NCBI RefSeq assembly: GCF_005144585.1
Contig: NZ_SSMQ01000006.1
Coordinates: forward strand, 186,001 to 250,000
Source of the DNA: Polyangium fumosum
GTDB lineage: Bacteria > Myxococcota_A > Polyangia > Polyangiales > Polyangiaceae
Length of the DNA: 64,000 bases
Reading direction: 5' to 3'
In this document: positions 36,401 through 42,773 of the stretch, in pieces
Layout of the letters: each line of letters opens with the position of its first letter
Position numbering within the stretch: position 1 is the stretch's first letter
Translations under genes and position numbers: made by a program
The notes under the pieces: generated by a model
Databases searched by the model: none
What the model saw: only the letters and a program-made list of their open reading frames with translations
Told to the model about the DNA's origin: nothing

Positions 36401-38011
36401 TCAGGGCTTGACAGCGAAGAGGAAAGCGTCATCGCCGGCGGCGGTCAGCGGGCCGAGGCCAAAGTCGACCGTGCCCCCGAAGCTGCCGGTCAAAATCACG
36501 TTGCCCGAGACCGGATCAAACACGAGCGACTGCGGCGACTGCACGAGAGGCCCGCCATAGCTGCGGCCCCATACGAGGCAGCCGTCCTTCGCGGCGAGCC
36601 GGCCGAGGAACATGTCGAACCCATCCGCGCTCGGGCTGGCCCCGCCGCCAAGATCGATCGAACCGGTAAACGCGCCCGCGAGCAGCACGTCCCCGTTCGG
36701 CGCGAACGCCACGCCGTCAGCGCGCTGGAAGGTCGGATCGCCGAACGCGCGCGTATACGTCTGCGCGCCGGACGAGGTGAGCACCGAGACGAACGCATCG
36801 TCGACGTCGATGTTCGTCATGGGCTTGCCGCCGAGATCAAACGTGCCCTGGAACTGCCCGGCCACGGCCACCGAGCCCGAAGGCGACACGGCAACCGCGT
36901 TCGCCGAGGCCTTGCCCGCGCCCGAGCTGAGCTTCGCCCAGATCGGAGCGCCCTGCGAATCGAGCTTGGCGACGAACGCGCTCGGGTTGCCCTGGGCCAT
37001 GACCAGCCCCGCGCCGAAATCGATCGCGCCCGACGCCTCGCCCGCGACGTACACATTGCCCGCGCCGTCGACCGCGAGGCTTTTCGCCGACTGATCGGCA
37101 TCGTTACCGTACTTCTTGCTCCAGAGGTGCTGTCCCGTCGCGTTGAACTTGGCGACGAACGCGTCGAAGGCCTGGCCCGCCGCGGTGAGGACGCCGCCGC
37201 CGAAGTCGACCTGCTGCTGGAAGTAGCCCGCGATGACGACGTTGCCGACGCCGTCGACCGCGAGCGCACGCGCGTACTGGATGTTCGAATCACCGAACTT
37301 CTTGCTCCAGACGTGGCTGCCGTCGGGCGCGAACTTCACGAGGAAGACGTCCTGGAAGAAGTTCGTGTCGCTCGTGAGGTTCGAGCCGCCGAAGTTGACG
37401 GTGCCGATGAAGATGCCCGTGACGTAGACGTTGCCCTCGGCGTCAGCGCCGATGCCCGTCGCGCTCTGGTTCTGCCCGTCGCCAAAGCGCTTCGCCCAGA
37501 TCACCTGGCCGGCCGAATTGAGCTTCGCGACGAACGCATCCTCCTTGCCGCCGCTCGTGAGCATGGTCCCGCCGAGGTTCATCGTGCCCTGGAGAGCACC
37601 GGCGAGGAGGATGTTGCCCGTCTTGTCGGTCGAGACGGACACGCCGCTCTGCGTTTGCGCATCGCCATACGCGGCAGCAAACGCGGTGACGCCGCCGTTG
37701 GGATTCGGCGGGTCGCACATCGGCCCAGGATTCTGCCCGCCGGTCCCGGAGGAGCTCGACGACGAGCTGCTCGACGCGCTCGTCACGAAGTCCTGGAGCC
37801 CGTCGCCGCCCTGGCCGCCGCCGGCCGCCCCGGCGCCGCCCGTGCCAGCGCCCGAGCCCCCCGAGCTGCTCGCCCCGCCACCACACGCGGACGCGAGCGC
37901 CACGAGAGCCCCCGCGCAGACGAACGAGGCCAGCAAGGTGCCCGTGCCAAGGAGCTTACCGGCGCCGGAGGACGCCTTGAGGATCGAAGGATGCGCGCGA
38001 CGTGTCCGCAT
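36401..38011 (-). CDS. SBBP-repeat beta-propeller lipoprotein
   Basis: 536 residues. The lipoprotein signal ends VALASAC, then a Gly/Ser-rich spacer with a run of about nine serines. The rest consists of SBBP-type repeats of roughly 50 residues with the pattern AFVAKLNSAGQVIWAKRFGDG ... GNVYVTG, about nine copies, predicting a propeller. No catalytic site is visible. A possible terminator hairpin (ACGCCGCG/CGCGGCGT, about 36360-36398) follows the stop. The ATG at 38011 is chosen for the signal peptide. The gene is flanked upstream by half of repeat R3 and the transposon. Confidence 0.82.
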   Translation of the reverse strand: MRTRRAHPSILKASSGAGKLLGTGTLLASFVCAGALVALASACGGGASSSGGSGAGTGGAGAAGGGQGGDGLQDFVTSASSSSSSSSSGTGGQNPGPMCDPPNPNGGVTAFAAAYGDAQTQSGVSVSTDKTGNILLAGALQGTMNLGGTMLTSGGKEDAFVAKLNSAGQVIWAKRFGDGQNQSATGIGADAEGNVYVTGIFIGTVNFGGSNLTSDTNFFQDVFLVKFAPDGSHVWSKKFGDSNIQYARALAVDGVGNVVIAGYFQQQVDFGGGVLTAAGQAFDAFVAKFNATGQHLWSKKYGNDADQSAKSLAVDGAGNVYVAGEASGAIDFGAGLVMAQGNPSAFVAKLDSQGAPIWAKLSSGAGKASANAVAVSPSGSVAVAGQFQGTFDLGGKPMTNIDVDDAFVSVLTSSGAQTYTRAFGDPTFQRADGVAFAPNGDVLLAGAFTGSIDLGGGASPSADGFDMFLGRLAAKDGCLVWGRSYGGPLVQSPQSLVFDPVSGNVILTGSFGGTVDFGLGPLTAAGDDAFLFAVKP

Positions 38012-38120
38012 GAAGCCATTCCTCCCGCAAAGGGAAAGTTCGCCAGTCCTCGTTGATATCAACGGTCGGCGCGCACGTGTAGAGGGGGCTGCGGGAAAAG
38101 GCGGGCACGTCCTCGGAGCG

Positions 38121-38163
38121 CCGTGCCGGGGCGTTGCCCCGGACCCCAGCAGGGGCGGACAGC
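38121..38163. repeat. Dispersed multi-hairpin repeat, copy R3, left half
   Basis: GCCGGGGCGTTGCCCCGG-type hairpin followed by ACCCCAGCAGGGG and CGGACAGC. The repeat stops exactly where the transposon begins. Joined to 42019 onward it restores an uninterrupted repeat whose closest match is R4. Confidence 0.85.
38156..38163. repeat. Target-site duplication, left copy
   Basis: CGGACAGC, identical to 42011-42018, directly outside the left terminal inverted repeat. Confidence 0.88.
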
Positions 38164-38175
38164 GGTGCTGATCAA
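38164..38175 (+). repeat. Terminal inverted repeat, left
   Basis: GGTGCTGATCAA. It continues into CTGATCAA-AC-TTGATCAG (38168-38185), an 8-bp palindrome that probably forms the transposase-binding region at this end. Confidence 0.88.
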
Positions 38176-38518
38176 ACTTGATCAGCCGGTTCGTCGCGAC
38201 GAACGCGCGGGCCATCCCGTCAAGTCCCCTCCGATGTCTGTCGAGGTGTGCGCATGTCCTTCCTGAACGGACGGCGCGGACCGGCATCGTCAGCCCTCGT
38301 GTATGTCACGCTTGACCCTGGAATCGACGCCCCGATCTCCGCGGGCAAACGGTCCTACATCGGACACTTAATGTCCGATGCCATTGCCGAATAACCACGA
38401 AAACCCGACGAATCGTGATAGATTCATCCCATCGAGTGAGCCGCTGAAACGGTCGAGCCGACGACGCGCATGGGGCGCGACGCGGCGCCCGTGGCGGCCC
38501 TTGCTGGGGTCTCGCGTC
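38176..38518. other. Left non-coding region of the transposon with two operator-like palindromes
   Basis: 343 bp before the transposase. It contains the perfect 16-bp palindrome GTTCGTCGCGACGAAC (38189-38204) and an inverted repeat CATCGGACA-CTTAA-TGTCCGATG (38358-38380). The second lies about 140 bp upstream of the chosen start and could be an operator for one of the element's HTH proteins or a hairpin limiting readthrough. No gene was recognised here. Confidence 0.6.
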
Positions 38519-39664
38519 GTGGCGAACGTCCTGCCCATCGAGAAGCGCACCGACGTGGTGAAGCACCTCGTAGAGGGCGCGAGCGTGCGCTCGACGTCGC
38601 GGCTCACGGACGTCTCCCTTCCGACCGTCCTCTCGACCCTGCTTCGCATGGGCGCGGGGTGCGACCACCTCCACAACCTGCTCGTGAGGGACCTCGACAT
38701 CCACGAGATCGAGTGCGACGAACTGCACGCGTACGTCCAGAAGCGCCAGAAGAACGTGACGCCCGAGGATCCGCCCGAGGTCGGGGAGAGCTACACGTAC
38801 CTCGCACTCGCCCGCACGAAGAAGCTCCTCGTGAGTTACCGCGTGGGGAAGCGCAACGAAGCGGACACGCAAGCGTTCGTTGCCGATCTCCGCGCTCGCC
38901 TCGTGACGATTCCGCAGATTTCGACGGACGGATGGCAGCCGTATCAGGTCGCCGTGGGGCAGAGCTTCGCGGGCGCGGTGGACCACGCCGTGATCCAGAA
39001 GAACTACACGAAGAAGCCTGGACGGCGCGAGCAAGGGTCGGATCGGTTCGACAAGTACGCGCCCGATGACGCACCCAAGTTCATCACGAAGAAGGTCGTG
39101 CACGGTGCACCGAACCTCGACCGCGCGAGCACGTCTCACGTCGAGCGGGCAAACCTCACGGTGCGCATGCACATTCGGCGCTTCATGCGGCGTGGCAACG
39201 CCTTCTCAAAGAAGATCGAGAACCACCGCGCGGCCATGAGCCTGCACGTGGCCTGGTATAATTTCGTTCGCGTGCACGAGTCCCTACGCGTGACGCCGGC
39301 CATGGAGGCGGGCATCACCGATCACGTGTGGTCCGTGCAGGAGCTTGTGGAGCGCGCCCTCGCCGCGGAGCCGTGCGCGCCCCCGGAGCCGAAGAAGCTC
39401 GCGCCGCCCGCTCCGGCCCCGGGCGTGACGACGGGTGCCGCCCGCGAACTGCCAAACGGCAAGGGTTGGCTCCGCGCCCTGCCCGGCGGGAAGGGCAAGC
39501 CCAGCGACACCCCACGGGCGCCTACGCCGCCCGCCGCGCCACCGGCGAGGGTCGGGACGGGGGAGGCTCCGCGCGAGGCCCTACCGCCACCGGGAACTCA
39601 ACTCGACCTGTTCGCGTGGCGTCCGAGGCCACGGCAACTCGGTCTGTTCGACCCGCCGGTGTAG
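38519..39664 (+). CDS. IS1-like DDE transposase with C-terminal clamp-binding motifs
   Basis: 381 residues. It follows the IS1-type transposase pattern: N-terminal MANVLPIEKRTDVVKHLVEG HTH, catalytic D67 (IECDELHAYV), D137 (QISTDGWQPY) and E209 (TSHVERANL), then NHRAAMSLHVAWYNFVRVHESLRVTPAMEAGITDHVW. The common family ends near residue 285. This protein has about 95 further residues, Pro-rich, ending with QLDLF (361-365) and QLGLF (373-377), two sliding-clamp-binding pentapeptides. The GTG at 38519 is chosen because homologous N-termini begin at this NVLPIEK segment; no strong Shine-Dalgarno is present. GTAGGTT-CGA-AACCTAC forms a hairpin over the stop codon. Confidence 0.88.
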   Translation: MANVLPIEKRTDVVKHLVEGASVRSTSRLTDVSLPTVLSTLLRMGAGCDHLHNLLVRDLDIHEIECDELHAYVQKRQKNVTPEDPPEVGESYTYLALARTKKLLVSYRVGKRNEADTQAFVADLRARLVTIPQISTDGWQPYQVAVGQSFAGAVDHAVIQKNYTKKPGRREQGSDRFDKYAPDDAPKFITKKVVHGAPNLDRASTSHVERANLTVRMHIRRFMRRGNAFSKKIENHRAAMSLHVAWYNFVRVHESLRVTPAMEAGITDHVWSVQELVERALAAEPCAPPEPKKLAPPAPAPGVTTGAARELPNGKGWLRALPGGKGKPSDTPRAPTPPAAPPARVGTGEAPREALPPPGTQLDLFAWRPRPRQLGLFDPPV

Positions 39665-39677
39665 GTTCGAAACCTAC
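39661..39677 (+). terminator. Inverted repeat over the transposase stop codon
   Basis: GTAGGTT-CGA-AACCTAC, 7-bp perfect arms with the TAG stop (39662-39664) inside the left arm. There is no T-run, so it may limit transcription or protect the 3' end rather than act as a classical terminator. Confidence 0.35.
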
Positions 39678-40013
39678 TTCGAACCACAAAACCCTTGCCG
39701 CACGTCAAGCGCCATGGCAAACGCTCGGACGGACTCGTCGCGCGTGGGCAGACACCTCGACCGGCCTACCCGATCAAGGTTTGAACTGTTCTAACCCACT
39801 GTGCGCACAGAGTGCAAACGAAATATGGCACTTGTACCATGGGGTACCAAAAGGAAAGGCGAGTAGTAGAGGCGTAACCACCCCGAACCACCCGCCTCTC
39901 ATCCGTTTAGGGATGCCGGATGAGGGTCGACTAGCACACGGGGCGATTCCGTCAATGGATTCGTGCGTCTTCTGCTGCCTCGCGTTCCTTCCGCTTCTGG
40001 AGGGCTACGCAAC
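39678..40013. other. Non-coding region inside the transposon
   Basis: 336 bp of visibly lower GC than the surroundings. It contains the hairpin CTCATCCG/CGGATGAG (39898-39905 with 39917-39924, 11-nt loop) and an A/G-rich stretch near 39850. No ORF with coding character, tRNA or known RNA was recognised. It may hold the promoter of the small gene that follows. Confidence 0.5.
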
Positions 40014-40283
40014 ATGTCGAAATCACACACGAAAACGCCCGTGGTGTCGGGCGTCATCTTCCGGTGGAGCTACCGGCACCACAGCACGGGGCAGACCGTG
40101 CGTCCGAAGCACGGGCGGCCCTTCCCGATCCCGGTCGGTCCTCGCCGCCGGTATCGCCCGCCGCCGCCCGAACAACTGGCCCTGTTCTCGCCCGAGGTGT
40201 TATTTCCACCGAAGGCACCCCGCCCGCCGCGCGCCCCTGGAAAGGTGCGCACGGCGCCGCGGGCGCGAGGACGGCGTAGGTAG
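40014..40283 (+). CDS. Small basic protein with a sliding-clamp-binding motif (transposon cargo)
   Basis: 89 residues, rich in Arg, Pro and His, predicted pI very high. The N-terminus KTPVVSGVIFRWSYRHHSTGQ could be a short beta-rich unit. The centre has QLALF (54-58), the pentapeptide that binds the bacterial beta sliding clamp. The C-terminal 25 residues are a Pro/Arg/Lys tail likely to bind DNA. No family was recognised. GGAGG about 10 bp before the ATG supports the start. Because the transposase carries the same kind of motif, a shared replication-linked role is suggested. Confidence 0.65.
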   Translation: MSKSHTKTPVVSGVIFRWSYRHHSTGQTVRPKHGRPFPIPVGPRRRYRPPPPEQLALFSPEVLFPPKAPRPPRAPGKVRTAPRARGRRR

Positions 40284-40341
40284 GGACTGACGAAAGGGGA
40301 CGACGGGCGCCGTGCTTTGGCTCACGGCGCCCGTCGCCTTT

Positions 40342-40938
40342 TCAGCGCTTGGCCTTGCGGCTCTTCCACGTGGGGCGTGGAGCCTGCTTCGGGGCGGGAG
40401 CCGCACCAACCGCACGAAGGGCGGCGCGGAGCTTCTGGACGTGGCCGTGATGCGTCGTGAGGCTGTGCCCCATGGCCCGCGCGGCGTCGGCCCCGATGAG
40501 CCCGCGGGCGGCGAGGAGCACAATGTAGGCGAGTTTCGGGCGGGACTTCATGACCCACGTGAGCAGGTCACGCGCCTCGATCGCCGGCATCGGATCCGGC
40601 GACACGATGTCAGGCGGCGATCGGATCGCGGACACGGGCGTCTCGTGCCGCGTCGAGCCGCGCCGCGCGTGGTTCATGGCGTGAAACCACGCGGTCTCCC
40701 GGGCGAACCCGCGGAGCGCCACCACGGGCGGCATACCCTCCGCACCGCGCACGCGCCCCTCGTGCAGGGCTTCCCACGTCGTCGCGATCGTCTCCTGCAC
40801 GAGGTCCGGAATGTACAGTTCGTCCACGCCGATCTTTCGCAAGTGATGGGTGAGCATCGAGTGAAGTCGAGTCACCTCGTGCGCGTCGGCGATGACGACC
40901 GGCGCACCACCGCCCGGGGGCCGGTGGTAGCTGCTCAC
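40342..40938 (-). CDS. Sigma-70/ECF-like protein (transposon cargo)
   Basis: 198 residues. Residues about 30-95 resemble sigma region 2 (DELYIPDLVQETIATTWEALHEGRV, FARETAWFHAMNHARR), and about 125-170 resemble region 4 (RPKLAYIVLLAARGLIGADAARAMGHSLTTHHGHVQKLRAAL). The tail is basic. It is the last gene of a four-gene operon. Its GTG overlaps the preceding stop (GTGA) and has a strong GGAGGTGA just upstream. It could direct transcription of the element or be a sigma-derived DNA-binding protein. No anti-sigma gene is adjacent unless one of the HTH-like proteins plays that part. Confidence 0.65.
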   Translation of the reverse strand: MSSYHRPPGGGAPVVIADAHEVTRLHSMLTHHLRKIGVDELYIPDLVQETIATTWEALHEGRVRGAEGMPPVVALRGFARETAWFHAMNHARRGSTRHETPVSAIRSPPDIVSPDPMPAIEARDLLTWVMKSRPKLAYIVLLAARGLIGADAARAMGHSLTTHHGHVQKLRAALRAVGAAPAPKQAPRPTWKSRKAKR

Positions 40939-41210
40939 GGCTCACCTCCGCGGACGAGGGTGTCCACGTCGACGTCGAGCGCGCGTGCGACGCCCGTGGC
41001 GAAGTGCAGCGTGCAGGCGAGCTGCCCGCGGAGAAACGCCTGCACATACATCGGCGCGTAGCCGATCACGTCGGCCATCTTCCACAACGTCCGCGCGGCG
41101 ACGACGGGAGCGAGCGCCTTGCGGACGCGATCCGCCTGCTCCGCGGAGAGCACCGCGGGCAGGCTGTCCGGGGTCTCGTCGGGGCCCTGGTCGTACTCGT
41201 GGTCGCTCAC
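40935..41210 (-). CDS. HTH-like small protein C (transposon cargo)
   Basis: 91 residues starting at GTG 41210, which overlaps the stop of the preceding gene (GTGA); GGGGGTG lies upstream. The core LWKMADVIGYAPMYVQAFLRGQLACTLHFATGVARALDVDVDTLVRG has the layout of a lambda-repressor/XRE-type HTH. It follows the same template as the two upstream genes, W..(V/L)A..(L/M)G and later ARA.(G/D)(L/V).V...L, so the three appear to be diverged paralogues. DNA binding is inferred. Confidence 0.65.
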   Translation of the reverse strand: MSDHEYDQGPDETPDSLPAVLSAEQADRVRKALAPVVAARTLWKMADVIGYAPMYVQAFLRGQLACTLHFATGVARALDVDVDTLVRGGEP

Positions 41211-41512
41211 GATGCACCCCCTTTTCGGCGCGGCGACGCGACAAGCGTGAGGGCGGGCGCCTTGCGGGGCGGCGCCTTCCCGGCGAGGGCATCGTCGACG
41301 GAGAGCCCCACGGCCCGCGCGATGCTCCGCGCAAGCGCCATGTTGCCCGGCTCCGTCCCGTCGAAGAAGCCGACGACGACGGCGCGCCGATAGCCGAGGG
41401 TGTGGGCCACGCGGACCCATGACCCCTGCTCCCGGTGAAGGTGGCGAAGCAGGGCGCGGAGGTTCGCCCGCTGGATCTCGATCAGATCCGAGTGGCGGAA
41501 GTCGGCGGCCAT
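41207..41512 (-). CDS. HTH-like small protein B (transposon cargo)
   Basis: 101 residues. The ATG at 41512 shares its A with the TGA of the preceding gene (TGATG) and is preceded by GAGGAGGG, so it is preferred to the ATG eight codons upstream. The core LRALLRHLHREQGSWVRVAHTLGYRRAVVVGFFDGTEPGNMALARSIARAVGLSVDDAL has an XRE-like helix pattern, followed by a basic tail. It is the second gene of the cargo operon and similar in plan to its neighbours A and C. Confidence 0.65.
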   Translation of the reverse strand: MAADFRHSDLIEIQRANLRALLRHLHREQGSWVRVAHTLGYRRAVVVGFFDGTEPGNMALARSIARAVGLSVDDALAGKAPPRKAPALTLVASPRRKGGAS

Positions 41513-41844
41513 CACGGCGCCCTCCTCGCCCCGCACGTCGGGCAGACGTCAGCCGAGGAGAGGGGCGCGAGGAGACGCTCGACGGACACGCCAGCGGCGC
41601 GCGCGGCGCGGAGGAGCATCCCCGGCGATCCGGGGGCGGCGCCGCGGGCGATCTTCTCGATCGTCTTGCGGTAGACGCCCATCACGGACGCGAGCACGTC
41701 CCATCCGCCGTAGGCTCGACGCAGGTTCCGGAGCGTCGCGCGGAGACGGGCGGCCTCGGCGGGAAGAAGCGAAAGGACGGGGAGCTTGCGGGGCGGACGT
41801 CCGCCCTCTTGGCCCCCGGACGGGGACCGGACTACGGTAAGCAT
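41512..41844 (-). CDS. HTH-like small protein A with C-terminal CPTCG (transposon cargo)
   Basis: 110 residues; ATG at 41844 with GAGG about 9 bp upstream. Core LRNLRRAYGGWDVLASVMGVYRKTIEKIARGAAPGSPGMLLRAARAAGVSVERLL is XRE-like. The C-terminus CPTCGARRAP contains a single CxxC knuckle that could bind zinc as a dimer. It is the first gene of the cargo operon. The 154 bp between it and the right terminal repeat must hold the operon promoter, close to the two subterminal TGATCAAG sites. Confidence 0.65.
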   Translation of the reverse strand: MLTVVRSPSGGQEGGRPPRKLPVLSLLPAEAARLRATLRNLRRAYGGWDVLASVMGVYRKTIEKIARGAAPGSPGMLLRAARAAGVSVERLLAPLSSADVCPTCGARRAP

Positions 41845-41970
41845 GGGTTGCGACCTCGTGGATTCGGGGTTGCGGCCAAGTCGCCTCGGGGGATTTCCAG
41901 GTCCCTCGGGGCGGCGTTTTTTCAGGCACGCCGAACCTACGCGTCGAGATCGCGGCCCGCTACGGCCGAT

Positions 41971-42010
41971 TGCCAAACTTGATCACTCGGGGCCAATCTT
42001 GATCAGCACC
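41971..42010 (-). repeat. Terminal inverted repeat, right, with subterminal direct repeats
   Basis: Read inward on the minus strand: GGTGCTGATCAAGATTGGC, then CCCGAG, then TGATCAAGTTTGGC. The 14-mers TGATCAAGATTGGC and TGATCAAGTTTGGC differ at one base, so this end has two direct transposase-site-like repeats. The left end has a palindromic pair instead. Confidence 0.8.
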
Positions 42011-42062
42011 CGGACAGCCCCCGCTGGGGCCTGGGGCAGCGCCCCGGCGCAACGGCCTGCCC
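42011..42062. repeat. Dispersed multi-hairpin repeat, copy R3, right half (with target duplication)
   Basis: Begins with the second copy of CGGACAGC (42011-42018), then CCCCGCTGGGGCC and CTGGGGCAGCGCCCC. This is the complementary half of the hairpin interrupted by the transposon. Confidence 0.85.
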
Positions 42063-42599
42063 TGAGACGCATGGTCGACCGAGGAGCGGAGAGAGCGGAC
42101 GAAGCTTTGGAGCGGGCCCGACACGTGCCCTCTGCGGTCGACGGTGCGTGTTCGGCGGCGGGAGAGAGGCCTCTGCCGGGCGACGGCACGAGGGACGCGG
42201 CGCATCCTCCGACGCTTGCTTGGACGCTGATGTGTTGCCCCCCGCGACGAGCAACATCGAGCGTTACCGCGTGGTGTCTGGCGGCTCGACATGGACTGTC
42301 GACGGCCTCCGGCTGTGCGTGCTGGCTCGATCTTCTCCACGGGGACGCGCCTCGTTCCGTGTCCGGCGGCGGGACACGTCCCCTGGCGCGTGGACGCGCC
42401 TTGTTCGGCTTCGTGCCCGGTGTCGTCTGGCGCGGACGTGGCGTGCCGCGGCGCAGAACAGACCGACACGAGGGCCGCTCTCGCCTGTCGAGGAGGTTTG
42501 CGTGAGGGGGTGACGAGGAAGGCGGGCTGGTGGCGAGACGCACCTGGATGCGTCTCGATCCGACGACGGGCGTCTTGTGGTGGAACAGCCAACGCCTTG
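42063..42599. other. Non-coding or decayed region
   Basis: About 540 bp. Frames are open on both strands because of high GC, but none has coherent protein character. Composition is mixed with several short C/G palindromes. It may be the expanded middle of the repeat family or a decayed gene; no feature could be supported. Confidence 0.5.
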
Positions 42600-42752
42600 A
42601 CCTTGGCTGGCAGGGTCGCCTGGGGTCTTGACCCGGGTCTGTTCGAGGAACTGCGTGTCGCGCAGTTCCTCGACCCTGGGTCCAGCCCCTGGCTGGTCCG
42701 GGTGCAGGGGCGGACAGCCCCTGCTGGGGCCTGGGGCAACGCCCCAGCTCCG
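42600..42752. repeat. Dispersed multi-hairpin repeat, copy R4
   Basis: Starts with GGCAGGGTCG ... GGTCTTGACCC as in the middle of R2, then GAGGAACTGCGTGTCGCGCAGTTCCTC. It ends with GCAGGGG-CGGACAG-CCCCTGC (42704-42724), the intact version of the hairpin loop used as transposon target in R3. It lies at the 3' end of the acyl-CoA dehydrogenase gene. Confidence 0.85.
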
Positions 42753-42773
42753 CGCCTTCGCGAGGAGCGAGGC

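Larger units (their letters stand above)
38164..42010. mobile_element. 3.85-kb IS1-like transposon with cargo genes
   Basis: A complete element bounded by perfect 12-bp terminal inverted repeats GGTGCTGATCAA (38164-38175) and its complement (41999-42010). It is flanked by an 8-bp target duplication CGGACAGC (38156-38163 and 42011-42018). Removing the element and one duplication copy restores a hairpin of the dispersed repeat. Ends starting GGT and an 8-bp duplication suit the IS1/IS1595 range. It carries a DDE transposase, a small basic protein, and on the other strand three HTH-like genes plus a sigma-like gene. Most IS1 elements are about 0.8 kb, so most of this one is cargo. Confidence 0.9.

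Noticed and set aside
38164-42010. IS21-type element, suggested by the TGATCAA-rich ends
   Set aside because: No istA or istB gene is present. The transposase has the IS1-like DDE pattern and the target duplication is 8 bp.
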